Positions 1 to 7,535 of a DNA stretch of 16,921 nt are shown here, piece after piece. The translations under genes were made by a program, and so were the position numbers. Each line of letters starts with the position of its first letter. The first letter of the stretch is position 1. Source of the stretch: Leptotrichiaceae bacterium (GTDB lineage: Bacteria; Fusobacteriota; Fusobacteriia; Fusobacteriales; Leptotrichiaceae). The notes beneath the pieces were generated by a model. That model saw only the letters and a program-made list of their open reading frames with translations, was not told the origin of the DNA and made no database searches. The stretch spans positions 1 through 16,921 of the forward strand of contig JAUNKI010000025.1 in assembly GCA_030532815.1 (NCBI GenBank). Reading direction: 5' to 3'.

Positions 1-23
1 ATTTTGTAGCCGATAGCAGGAGT

Positions 24-47
24 GTGAGGGCGGCAATGAGCCCTCAC
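24..47. repeat. GC-rich inverted repeat at the left edge
   Basis: A perfect 8-bp stem, GTGAGGGC paired with GCCCTCAC, encloses an 8-nt loop. It is far more GC-rich than its surroundings. Neither strand has a T-run directly after it, so it is not a standard Rho-independent terminator. It may belong to an RNA, a repeat element or the tail of a gene lying left of the window. Confidence 0.5.
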
Positions 48-62
48 GAAAAAAACATTTGT

Positions 63-92
63 GTTGAATTGTTTTTTGATTCAACCTTTTTT
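63..92 (+). terminator. Rho-independent terminator, possibly bidirectional
   Basis: A 7-bp stem (GTTGAAT with ATTCAAC) and a 9-nt loop are followed on the plus strand by C and six T residues. It would end a plus-strand transcript entering from outside the window. On the minus strand the same stem lies about 20 nt beyond the selA stop, with a T-run a few bases further on, so it may also end the selA operon. Confidence 0.55.
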
Positions 93-113
93 ACAAAAAA
101 AGTTGAAAATATA

Positions 114-1490
114 TTATTTACAATTTTCCAAGCTTTTCACCACTATATCAAATTCATCTTCTCTTAAAGTTCTCATATCAAGAATAATACTATTTTCTTT
201 AATTCGTGTAATAATAGGTATTTCTACGGAAAGTAATTTTTTTTCTATTTCCGTGGAGGATTTTATATTATGTGTCAGCTTTACTGCAACACTTTCCAAA
301 TAACTTCCGGGGTAACTTCCCCCTCCGATTTCCGCCCAGTCTTCAATTATTTCAGCTGAAAAATCGTCAGATTTTAACTGTCCTGTAAACTTTCGTGCTT
401 TTTCAAAAAGCTTTTCTTTTGAAACCGAAATCATATACAATGTAGGTATTTCTTTCAAAGCTCTGTCTTTATCAAGATACAATTTAAGAGTGGCTTCCAA
501 TGCCGCAATAGTCATTTTATCCACACGAAGAGCACGTGTAAGCTGATTTTTCTTCATTTTTTCTATATATTTTTTCTTTCCTACAATTATTCCCGCCTGA
601 GGTCCTCCTAAAAGTTTATCCCCACTAAATGTTACTATATCCATACCGCTGTCCAGTACTTCTTTTACAGTCGGCTCGTAAGGCAGTCCGTATTCTCTGA
701 AATCCGCAAATTGTCCGCTTCCCAAATCATTTATAGCTACAAGGTCGTGTTTATGAGCAAGTTCTGCTACTTCTCCATTGCTCGTCTCCTTTGTAAATCC
801 TGTTATTTTATAGTTACTTGTATGTACTTTCAGCAGTGCTGCCGTATTTTCATTGATTGCGTCAGCATAATCCTTTAAATGTGTTTTGTTCGTTGTTCCT
901 ATTTCATGAGGAATTCCTCCACTTAATTTAATGATTTCGGGTATTCTGAATGCTCCTCCGATTTCCACAAGTTCTCCTCTTGACACTATTATCTCCCTAC
1001 CCTCTGTCAATGTATTAAGTGTCAGCATTACAGCTGCAGCATTGTTATTCACTACGAGGACATCTTCAGCTCCTGTCAGCCTTTTTATAATATCCGTAAG
1101 ATGACTGTAACGGCTTCCCCTTTTTTTCCCTTCAATATCAAATTCCAGATTTGAATAATTAAATGCCGTTTCTATTAAATGTTCCTTTACATGTTCACTT
1201 AAAAGACTACGCCCGAGATTTGTATGCAGCATTGTTCCTGTTGCATTGATAACGCGTCTTAAGGAAAATCTGTCCTGTTTTCTTACTTCTTCCGACAGTT
1301 TTTCCGTAATTTTGCTCATTGACGGAATTTCTGTTAATCTGCCTTGCAGAACCTCCGTTTTAATATTATCTATTTCCTTTTTCAGAATATCTTTCACAAA
1401 TATTTCGGGATATTCATTCAACAGTTGTTTTACTGTATCTGTCAATAAAATTTTATTTACAGACGGTATTTTTGATAACAGATGTTTCAT
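114..1490 (-). CDS. selA: L-seryl-tRNA(Sec) selenium transferase
   Basis: SelA is a PLP enzyme that converts Ser-tRNA(Sec) to Sec-tRNA(Sec) using selenophosphate, in the cytoplasm. The 458-residue length is normal for bacterial SelA. The N-terminal tRNA-binding region is followed by the SelA core: INATGTMLHTNLGRS around 81-95, VVNNNAAAVMLTLN near 146-159, and the PLP-lysine motif SGDKLLGGPQAG with Lys292, matching E. coli Lys295. The start is supported by AAAGGAG upstream of the ATG. It is the last gene of the yedF-DUF3343-selB-desulfurase-selA run, 46 nt after the desulfurase stop. It would use the selenophosphate made by SelD and the tRNA encoded at 7173-7269. No damage is visible. Confidence 0.97.
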   Translation of the reverse strand: MKHLLSKIPSVNKILLTDTVKQLLNEYPEIFVKDILKKEIDNIKTEVLQGRLTEIPSMSKITEKLSEEVRKQDRFSLRRVINATGTMLHTNLGRSLLSEHVKEHLIETAFNYSNLEFDIEGKKRGSRYSHLTDIIKRLTGAEDVLVVNNNAAAVMLTLNTLTEGREIIVSRGELVEIGGAFRIPEIIKLSGGIPHEIGTTNKTHLKDYADAINENTAALLKVHTSNYKITGFTKETSNGEVAELAHKHDLVAINDLGSGQFADFREYGLPYEPTVKEVLDSGMDIVTFSGDKLLGGPQAGIIVGKKKYIEKMKKNQLTRALRVDKMTIAALEATLKLYLDKDRALKEIPTLYMISVSKEKLFEKARKFTGQLKSDDFSAEIIEDWAEIGGGSYPGSYLESVAVKLTHNIKSSTEIEKKLLSVEIPIITRIKENSIILDMRTLREDEFDIVVKSLENCK

Positions 1491-1536
1491 TTTTTCTCCT
1501 TTATATAATAAAATACGGAATTTATTTAATTCCCGT

Positions 1537-2688
1537 TTATATATTTTCTGCTATTTCCTTTATAGCATTTATTGCATAAATTACCTCATCTTCAGTATTC
1601 ATACTTGAAAATGAAAATCTCACCATTCCCTGCTTTTCCGTTCCGAAATGCTTATGCATCAAGGGAGAACAGTGTGTTCCTGCCCTCACTGCAATATTAT
1701 ATTTTTCTTCCAATACCTCCGCTACATCTGCTGAAGGTACACCTTTAAAATTAAAGGAGACTATAGCTGTTCTCATTTTTTTAAAATTCCCGTAAAATTC
1801 AAGATATTTCAGTTCCTTAAGTTCATTATAAAATTTGTCTGCAAAATCCAACTGCTTTTTATAAAGATTTTCTATACCCTGTTCTTTAATATAACGTATA
1901 CCTTCTGCAAGTCCTGCTATACCCGGCATATTATAAGTCCCTGCTTCAAGGCGTACAGGATACTCTGACGGATGTTCTTCGTCAAAGCTTTTTATTCCGC
2001 TTCCTCCGACATTATATGCAGCAATTTCCACATTCCTGTTTCCGATGCATAAACCGCCTGTTCCTTGCGGTCCGAACAGACTTTTATGCCCTGTAAAACA
2101 GTAAACGTCTATTCCTGATTTTTCAATATTAATATCTATTACACCGGCTGTCTGTGAACCGTCTACAAGGATTAAAATACCGTGTTTTTTACAAATTTTA
2201 GATACTCTTCCAATATCGGTTATATTTCCGGTAACATTGGACGAATGAGTTATCACAAGAAGAACCGTGTTACTTTTTATATGCTTTTCTATTGCATCAT
2301 ATAGGACAATTCCGTCTGAATCACTGTCTACAACAGTATACTCTATCTCTTTTTCTATGGAAAGCTGATAAATGGGACGTAATACCGAATTATGTTCCAT
2401 TTTTGTAGTAATTACGTGATCTCCTTTTTTCAGTATTCCTTTTATTGCCACATTCAGTGCTTCAGTAGAATTTCCCGTAAATATAAGATATTTTTCATCA
2501 CTCAGACCGAAAAAATCGGCTACTGTCTTACGGGATTTATATATTTCGGAAAAGGCATTTTTCGCTTCTCTGTAACTTCCTCTTGAAGGACTGGCATATT
2601 TTCCCGATGACAGAATTTCATAAATTTTTTTAGCTACACTTTCGGGTTTTTTTAAAGATGTTGCTCCGTAATCAAAATAATATGACAT
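1537..2688 (-). CDS. Cysteine desulfurase-like aminotransferase class V, selenium-associated
   Basis: This 383-residue fold-type I PLP enzyme resembles cysteine desulfurases (NifS/SufS class), in particular the EF2568-type subfamily that travels with selenium genes. Visible features are FDYGATSLKKP at the N-terminus, MEHNS with the cofactor-stacking His99, VDGSQTAG near 175-182, the PLP lysine Lys202 in TGHKSLFGPQGTGG, and the active-site Cys340 in RAGTHCSPL. Family knowledge suggests it releases S or Se from cysteine or selenocysteine, which could feed selenide to SelD; this specificity is inferred. It lies between selB and selA on the same strand. The Shine-Dalgarno AAGGAG sits an unusually long 14 nt before the ATG, and no alternative in-frame start is nearby. 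Confidence 0.9.
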   Translation of the reverse strand: MSYYFDYGATSLKKPESVAKKIYEILSSGKYASPSRGSYREAKNAFSEIYKSRKTVADFFGLSDEKYLIFTGNSTEALNVAIKGILKKGDHVITTKMEHNSVLRPIYQLSIEKEIEYTVVDSDSDGIVLYDAIEKHIKSNTVLLVITHSSNVTGNITDIGRVSKICKKHGILILVDGSQTAGVIDINIEKSGIDVYCFTGHKSLFGPQGTGGLCIGNRNVEIAAYNVGGSGIKSFDEEHPSEYPVRLEAGTYNMPGIAGLAEGIRYIKEQGIENLYKKQLDFADKFYNELKELKYLEFYGNFKKMRTAIVSFNFKGVPSADVAEVLEEKYNIAVRAGTHCSPLMHKHFGTEKQGMVRFSFSSMNTEDEVIYAINAIKEIAENI

Positions 2689-2752
2689 AAAATATAAGTT
2701 TTCTCCTTCTTACTAAATATTTCGTTAATTTTTAAAACTGAAAGATCGCTTT

Positions 2753-4630
2753 TTACTTTCCTAAAACTCTGTAATCTTCAACTCTTTTTGTTATCCCCTG
2801 TCTGTCCATATATTCCAGAACAGGCAGTGCATATTTTCTGCTGGAGCCCGTCATATCACGGAATTCGGCTAATGTCAGTTTTTTATTGGTCTCAAAATGT
2901 TTCAGAACTTTTCTTTCAGCTTCTTCAAATATTTTTCTATGAACGACTATATCTTCATCCAGTCTAACAAGAGTCACTCCTACAAGTGAATTCAGTAATT
3001 CATTAATTCCTTTATTTCCTTTTGTCAGCTCTTTTATACCGGGTGGCGTAAATCTGGTCTCCAAAAGAATTTTTTCTATACGTTCCTTTTCCTTCAGCTG
3101 CTCAGAATCATACTTTACTTCAAAATCATAAAGAGAAATAAAGTTTCCTTCAATTTTTAAAATTTTATTGTTTATAAGTAGTTCAGTTATTGCCGTAAGT
3201 TCTTTCTGACTTATTTTAAATTTTGAAAACAGTTCGGCTTTGGATATTCCCGATTTCAGCTTATATTTTTTATGATATTCTCCCGTCATATCCGAAATCT
3301 TTTCACGAAGTTCCTCATATTTCTTATTATGAATATAGCCTGCCGTCGTTTCATATACTGTTCCTTCTCCCGCCAGTTCGGACAAATCTGATGATACATT
3401 GACCATATCCTGTTCGAGATCTTTGGAAATTTCTTCGGAAGTAATCAGATAATTATGAGCCGTTAAAATATAATTTGAAATCAGGTCTTTACTGTTTCCT
3501 TGTAGTCTGACCTTCAACTTATTTAGAATTTCTTCATTAAATCTGCTATGTTTTTTAGGAGCAACATCTAAAATAACTCCTCCTCCTACAGTAACCATAG
3601 GCGAATAAGTTCTTATAATAAACTTGTCATAATTTTTAACTGAAACTTCCTCTTCTAGACGAAGCTGTGCAAATCCGCTTTTTCCCGCTTCAAGTATTTC
3701 ATTGCCGAGAGGAACTATTCTTGCCATTACTTCGGAGGTTCCCGTGTACACTCTTACTCTGTCCCATAATTCAAGCTCTGAATCAGGATTATTTATTATT
3801 TTCACTTCAGTATCAAGCATATATGTCCGAGTCAGCGTATCGGGAGTTGCAAGAGTACATCCCCTCCCTGTTTCTTCGACTTTTACGTTACTCAGGCTTA
3901 TTGCCGTTCTCTGTCCTGCATAAGCTGTTTTTACGTCTTCCTTATGTACCTGAATATTTCTGACTTTTGTCTTAATATTTTTAGGATATATCTCCAGTTC
4001 ATCTCCTACTGAAATTTCCCCTTCAGTTAAAGTTCCCGTAACTACGGTTCCGAACCCTTTTACCTGAAAAGCCCTGTCAACATTGAGTCTTGCATTTTTA
4101 CTCTTTTTCATTTCAGTCACTTTTTCAGTCTGAACGTCAATTTCCCTGAGAAGAGTTTCTATTCCTCTTCGGCTTACAGAGTCCACTTCAATTATAGGAC
4201 TGTTTTCAAGAGGAGTTCCTTTTATAAAATCCTCTATTTCCTCTCTTACAAGCTCCCTGTAACCGTCTTCCGCCAAATCCGCCTTTGTCATTACTATTAT
4301 ATAGTTTTCCACTCCCAACAGTGAAAGTATGTCCGCATGCTCCTTTGTCTGAGGCATTATTCCTTCTCTTGAATCTACTAAAAGTAGTACAAGATTAATT
4401 CCGCTAACTCCCGCAAGCATGTTCTTTATAAATTTTTCATGCCCCGGAACATCTACGACTCCGCATCTTTTTCCGCTCGGCAGATCAAAATAGGCAAATC
4501 CCAGATTAATCGACATTCCACGTTCTTTCTCTTCTGCCGTCGTATCAGTTTCAATGCCGCTGAGAGCTTTAATCAGGGTTGTCTTTCCGTGATCAATATG
4601 CCCTGCCGTTCCTACTATTATATTACTCAT
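2753..4630 (-). CDS. selB: Selenocysteine-specific elongation factor
   Basis: SelB is the GTPase that carries Sec-tRNA(Sec) to the ribosome at UGA codons by binding a SECIS hairpin in the mRNA. The 625-residue length is typical. GTPase motifs are clear: GHIDHGKT (10-17), DVPGHE (60-65) and TKAD (115-118). EF-Tu-like beta-barrel domains follow, then a long C-terminal part of winged-helix character ending in a helical region with ALPVLEYMDRQGITKRV. The C-terminal modules would recognise SECIS elements such as those in selD and in the two small selenoprotein genes here. The start has AAAGAGAG about 8 nt upstream. It lies 42 nt after the DUF3343 gene and 64 nt before the desulfurase gene. Confidence 0.97.
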   Translation of the reverse strand: MSNIIVGTAGHIDHGKTTLIKALSGIETDTTAEEKERGMSINLGFAYFDLPSGKRCGVVDVPGHEKFIKNMLAGVSGINLVLLLVDSREGIMPQTKEHADILSLLGVENYIIVMTKADLAEDGYRELVREEIEDFIKGTPLENSPIIEVDSVSRRGIETLLREIDVQTEKVTEMKKSKNARLNVDRAFQVKGFGTVVTGTLTEGEISVGDELEIYPKNIKTKVRNIQVHKEDVKTAYAGQRTAISLSNVKVEETGRGCTLATPDTLTRTYMLDTEVKIINNPDSELELWDRVRVYTGTSEVMARIVPLGNEILEAGKSGFAQLRLEEEVSVKNYDKFIIRTYSPMVTVGGGVILDVAPKKHSRFNEEILNKLKVRLQGNSKDLISNYILTAHNYLITSEEISKDLEQDMVNVSSDLSELAGEGTVYETTAGYIHNKKYEELREKISDMTGEYHKKYKLKSGISKAELFSKFKISQKELTAITELLINNKILKIEGNFISLYDFEVKYDSEQLKEKERIEKILLETRFTPPGIKELTKGNKGINELLNSLVGVTLVRLDEDIVVHRKIFEEAERKVLKHFETNKKLTLAEFRDMTGSSRKYALPVLEYMDRQGITKRVEDYRVLGK

Positions 4631-4672
4631 AAGTTTCTCTCTTTCTTAAAATAATTATAACTTTTCCGCAAA

Positions 4673-4945
4673 TCAGTTTTCATCTTCATACAATAATTCT
4701 ATTTCACGCTTTATCCCTAATTTTTCCGAATAATACAATGCCCTGTATCTTATATCTTCACTTTCCAACAACTGTATAAGACTACTGAAATTATTCCAGT
4801 CTGTTTTCAGCATAAAGCCGCAGCCTAAAGAAATATTAGGATGTACAGGAACTAAATCGGCATTGACATTTTGAGACAGACAGATGTTGTCAGCCTTTAT
4901 AGAATCATGGGTATCATAAAACACTACTAATCCTTCTTTTATCAT
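4673..4945 (-). CDS. DUF3343 family small protein, putative Se/S carrier
   Basis: A 90-residue soluble protein of the DUF3343 type. It starts with a beta-strand (EGLVVFYDTHDSIKAD) and has the family's signature SLGCGFMLKTDW, with Cys42-Gly43. The family commonly occurs beside SelD, YedF and EF2568-like desulfurases, and has been proposed to carry selenium or sulfur on its cysteine; no activity is shown by sequence alone. It starts 8 nt after the yedF stop, so the two genes are almost certainly cotranscribed and probably translationally coupled. A role between the desulfurase and SelD is an inference from context. Confidence 0.85.
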   Translation of the reverse strand: MIKEGLVVFYDTHDSIKADNICLSQNVNADLVPVHPNISLGCGFMLKTDWNNFSSLIQLLESEDIRYRALYYSEKLGIKREIELLYEDEN

Positions 4946-4953
4946 ATTTGCAC

Positions 4954-5565
4954 CTACGGATGAATCACTTTATTTTTTCGCATGTCCTCCACAATAAAAT
5001 ACATATTTGTCGGCTTTCCTACTGCAATTTCCACATTATAGTAGTCAAGGCATACTCCGCAGCAGACAATTTCTACGCCTTTATTTTCAAGCTCTTTCAA
5101 TTCCGATAAAACATGACTTCTGTTTTTATCTACGAGTATTGCCCCTTCATTATAAAAAATTACTTTTTTCGGCAGTATTTCCTGCTCGGATAAAGTATAT
5201 AAATATGCCTTTATAAGTTTATTTCCGAGTTCTTCACTGCCGTGTCCCATTACTTTCTTATTAATTACCGCTACATAATTTTCTTTGAATACTTCGGTGT
5301 TTTCATCACTTCCGTCTTTCTGAAACCCATTGTTTCCGTTATTTTCAATATTTTTATTTGATATTGTTATTTTATATTCTTCATCGGATATTTTTTCAAG
5401 GTTAAAATTATAATTTAGCTGAACTGCCAGTTTTTCGAGATTTTGAGTAGCAATAACATTATCCACCGTCGTTTCTACAATATCATATTCTCCAAGAAGC
5501 TTTTTTGTCTGCACTACAGGTAACGGACATGCCATTCCTTTAGCATTTAATTCATATTTTTTCAT
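4954..5565 (-). CDS. yedF: Selenium metabolism protein YedF (TusA-DsrE fusion)
   Basis: A 203-residue two-domain protein. The N-terminal TusA/SirA-like domain carries the CPxP motif (Cys13-Pro-Leu-Pro16) that holds a persulfide or perselenide in TusA-type carriers. An Asn/Glu/Lys-rich linker (about 70-95) leads to a DsrE/F-like C-terminal domain with a Cys cluster (CCGVCLDYYN, about 168-177). This layout defines the sulfurtransferase-like selenium metabolism protein YedF, a genomic marker of selenium use. It is the first gene of its operon: a 430-bp gap separates it from selD, and a promoter-like site lies about 80 nt upstream. The start has AAGGAG before ATG. The exact chemistry is unproven; carriage of Se from the desulfurase is the favoured idea. 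Confidence 0.92.
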   Translation of the reverse strand: MKKYELNAKGMACPLPVVQTKKLLGEYDIVETTVDNVIATQNLEKLAVQLNYNFNLEKISDEEYKITISNKNIENNGNNGFQKDGSDENTEVFKENYVAVINKKVMGHGSEELGNKLIKAYLYTLSEQEILPKKVIFYNEGAILVDKNRSHVLSELKELENKGVEIVCCGVCLDYYNVEIAVGKPTNMYFIVEDMRKNKVIHP

Positions 5566-5646
5566 TCCTTCTCCTTATAAATTTTTTCTTTATAATTTTT
5601 TTTAATTTTTTAATTTCTTAAATCTTTTTATCATACAGTTTATCAC

Positions 5647-5675
5647 ATCATATAAATAGTAAAAATATAAAACAA
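5647..5675 (-). promoter_or_regulatory. Putative promoter of the yedF-selA operon
   Basis: On the minus strand TTGTTT and TATGAT are separated by 17 nt, about 80 nt before the yedF ATG. AT-rich DNA yields such matches by chance, so support is moderate. The 430-bp gap from selD makes an independent promoter here likely. Confidence 0.4.
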
Positions 5676-5894
5676 TCTGCAAATTTGCCTTTTAACTCAA
5701 TTCTGTCCGAAAAAACTGAAAAATTCAAACTAAAACATTATCCTTATTTACAAACAATAAAGTCGGACATTTTAAATATAAGCTGTATTTAATTTACGGC
5801 AATCCTACATTATTTCCTGTACACAAAATTAAAAGTATTTTCATTCCTACCAAAATACCCCACTGTCGTTATTATTTTATCAGCTTTATTATAA

Positions 5895-5919
5895 AATCTG
5901 TCTTAAATGCAGACTGATT
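5895..5919 (-). terminator. Putative terminator after selD, in the 5566-5995 gap
   Basis: A 9-bp stem with one A-A mismatch (AATCAGTCT with AGACAGATT on the minus strand) and a 7-nt loop runs into TTTTAT, about 75 nt past the selD stop. It is weak but well placed. The rest of the 430-bp gap is AT-rich and holds no convincing full gene. A 16-codon frame around 5796-5846 (-), reading MKILLILCTGNNVGLP and then a stop, resembles a phosphatase P-loop start and is discussed as a finding. Confidence 0.35.
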
Positions 5920-5995
5920 TATTTGACAATAATTCTTAATACTATTCACAAGCCTCAAGTCCACTTGCAGAATATTTTCGGTATAATCGGACTTT

Positions 5996-7021
5996 TTACA
6001 GAACTATCACATCTTTATGCTGTTTTTCCGTAACTCTTCCTACTATGGCACTCTTTATTTCAAGTCTGTTCAGCTTTTCCAACAGTTCCTCCGCATATTC
6101 AGAAGGAATACTTATAAGCAGTCCGCCTGATGTCTGAGGATCATACATTATTTCCTCCAGTGCGAAATCTTTAACTCTGAATTCAACTTTATCCTGAAGA
6201 TAATTTCTGTTCAGCTGACCTCCCGAAGTAATTATAAATTCCCCTGCACAACGGTGAGCTTCAGGCAATACAGGTATATTTTCCGATAAAATTTCCGCTG
6301 AATATTTATTATCAAGCATTTCCACAAGATGTCCCAAAAATCCGAATCCTGTTATATCGGTACAACTGTTTACAGGATAATCTTCCATAATTTCTGCCGA
6401 ATATTTATTTAATGTAGTCATCTGTCTGACACAGATTTCAAATGTTTCCTCCGAGCATTCATTTATCATATAAGCCGAATTAATAATGCTTACTCCCAAA
6501 GGCTTTGTCACTATCAGGGCATCTCCGACTTTACAGCTGTTGTTCATCAGTATTTTATCAGGATGGACAATTCCCGTAACTGAGAGCCCGTACTTAGGCG
6601 TCAAATCATGAATTGAATGACCTCCTGCAAGGACGCCTCCGGCTTCATGCACTTTTTCCGCTCCTCCCTTTAATATCTGCTGTAAAATTTCCATATCCAT
6701 TTTTTCGGGAAAAGCCACTATATTCAAAGCCGATATTACCTTTCCTCCCATTGCATAAATATCACTGAGTGCATTGGTCGCAGCAATCTGTCCGTATAAA
6801 TAAGGATCGTTAATCATTGTAGTAAAGAAGTCCAATGTCTGGATAATAGCTTTATCATCGGATATTTTATATACTGCGGCATCATCTGAAGATTCATATC
6901 CTACTATTAAATTTTCATCTTCTTTTTTAGGTAAATCCTTTAATAAATCCGAAAGAGCTCCCGGCCCTATTTTGGAATTTCACCCGCCACAGATTGTCAT
7001 GTTCATTTTTTTATTTTCCAT
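5996..7021 (-). CDS. selD: Selenide, water dikinase containing selenocysteine (UGA at 6980-6982)
   Basis: SelD makes selenophosphate from selenide and ATP, the selenium donor for SelA. The gene is read from ATG at 7021 with AAGGAG 5 nt upstream. Codon 14 is UGA; read as Sec it gives MTICGGU-NSKIGPGAL, placing Sec14 and Lys17 at the spacing of the catalytic Cys17 and Lys20 of E. coli SelD. Total length is 341 residues (E. coli 347). Downstream are SSDDAAVY, QTLDFFTTMINDPYLYGQIAA-type AIR-synthase motifs, AGGHSI, and DITGFGFLGH near the middle of the C-terminal half. Calling it from the first ATG after the UGA would wrongly give 279 residues lacking the active site. A SECIS-like hairpin follows the UGA. 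SelD needing Sec to make Sec precursor implies autocatalytic dependence, known for other selenoprotein SelDs. Confidence 0.96.
6948..6976 (-). promoter_or_regulatory. SECIS element of selD
   Basis: Just after the UGA (6980-6982) the mRNA can form a hairpin: GGGC pairs with GCUC, the 5-nt loop is CGGGA, the upper stem extends through A-U pairs, and an outer UCC-GGA clamp closes it. The first loop G lies 18 nt past the UGA, inside the published 16-37 nt range for bacterial SECIS, and is among the first two loop bases, as that model requires. Confidence 0.7.
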
Positions 7022-7056
7022 ACATTCTCCTTCCCGACTATTTTAATTACAATTTT

Positions 7057-7084
7057 ATTATAACATTTATTCCTTTTTTTTCAA
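7057..7084 (-). promoter_or_regulatory. Putative selD promoter
   Basis: TTGAAA and a perfect TATAAT are separated by 16 nt on the minus strand, about 35 nt before the selD ATG. It lies between the hairpin that probably ends the tRNA-Sec transcript and the selD Shine-Dalgarno, so selD probably has its own start site. Confidence 0.55.
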
Positions 7085-7101
7085 AGTACCGTAAAACAGA
7101 A

Positions 7102-7134
7102 ATACCGCCTAAATTATATTTATTTAAGCGGTAT
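7102..7134 (-). terminator. Probable terminator of tRNA-Sec
   Basis: A 13-bp stem with one mismatch (ATACCGC-C/T-TAAAT arms) and a 7-nt loop is followed on the minus strand by TTCTGTTTTAC. It sits about 40 nt past the tRNA 3' end and before the selD promoter. Confidence 0.6.
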
Positions 7135-7172
7135 CTGAATATATATCGGTTTTAATTTCATTTTTTCAATAT

Positions 7173-7269
7173 TGGCGGGAATGTGTGGGAATCGAACCCA
7201 CCTAAGAGGCTCTTAACCCCTCACACCGGTTTTGAAGACCGGAGAGCACACCAGAACTCATCCACTCCC
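7173..7269 (-). tRNA. selC: tRNA-Sec (anticodon UCA)
   Basis: A 97-nt tRNA ending in an encoded CCA. The anticodon stem CCGGT/ACCGG encloses the loop CTTCAAA, giving anticodon UCA, which reads UGA. A long variable arm (GAGG...CCTC), a T arm with GTGGG/CCCAC and loop TTCGATT, discriminator G as in E. coli tRNA-Sec, and a long acceptor arm (GGGAGTG against CATTCCC, one G-U pair) identify selenocysteine tRNA rather than a Ser tRNA. It lies between the transporter and selD on the same strand, with its own promoter and terminator. This directly shows UGA decoding capacity in the organism. Confidence 0.95.
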
Positions 7270-7278
7270 GTTTTACAA

Positions 7279-7300
7279 TATAATGTAATTATACATTATA
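7279..7300. repeat. Inverted repeat over the tRNA-Sec promoter
   Basis: TATAATGTA and TACATTATA form a perfect 9-bp inverted repeat with a 4-nt spacer, covering the -10 box and probable start site of tRNA-Sec. It could be a regulator site or simply AT-rich symmetry. Confidence 0.4.
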
Positions 7301-7316
7301 AATTGCCAAAAAGCAA
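7288..7316 (-). promoter_or_regulatory. Promoter of tRNA-Sec
   Basis: TTGCTT and a perfect TATAAT are separated by 17 nt on the minus strand, with the -10 box about 19 nt before the mature tRNA 5' end. Spacing and position fit a tRNA promoter well. Confidence 0.65.
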
Positions 7317-7474
7317 TATAAAAATTTTATTTTTTTATAAATACCGCATTCACCGCATTTTATATAGTTTAACATTCGTTTTCATTTAAATATAAAATAT
7401 TTAGGACAGATAATCGAAATTGCACTTGACGACAATACAGTCAATATATAAATCCTAAAAATATGAACTTTAAG

Positions 7475-7501
7475 AAACTGCCGGATTTTCTCCTACAGTT
7501 T
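7475..7501. terminator. Terminator-like hairpin after the transporter operon
   Basis: AAACTG/CAGTTT plus an inner GGA/TCC pair around a short loop lies about 35 nt past the last permease stop. T-rich sequence flanks it on both strands (six T on the plus strand, TTTCTT on the minus). It may end the transporter mRNA. The rest of 7317-7474 holds no gene I can support. Confidence 0.45.
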
Positions 7502-7535
7502 TTTCAATCAATATAAGGCCCGTTTCAATTATTTT

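Noticed and set aside
3667..3963. Plus-strand open frames opposite selB, and similar ones opposite selA, yedF and the sugar permeases
   Set aside because: They are antisense shadows of genes with intact family motifs, and lack plausible start sites and recognisable products.
7183..7389. Plus-strand open frame across tRNA-Sec
   Set aside because: It is the antisense of a clear tRNA gene and its promoter, with no ribosome binding site.
7424..7457. Plus-strand promoter-like site TTGACG...TATAAA
   Set aside because: Spacing is only 15 nt and no plus-strand gene follows.
7478..7535. Short frame reading IIETGLILIEKTVGENPAVS after the last importer permease
   Set aside because: It is bounded by stops on both sides, has no start codon, and overlaps the terminator-like hairpin.
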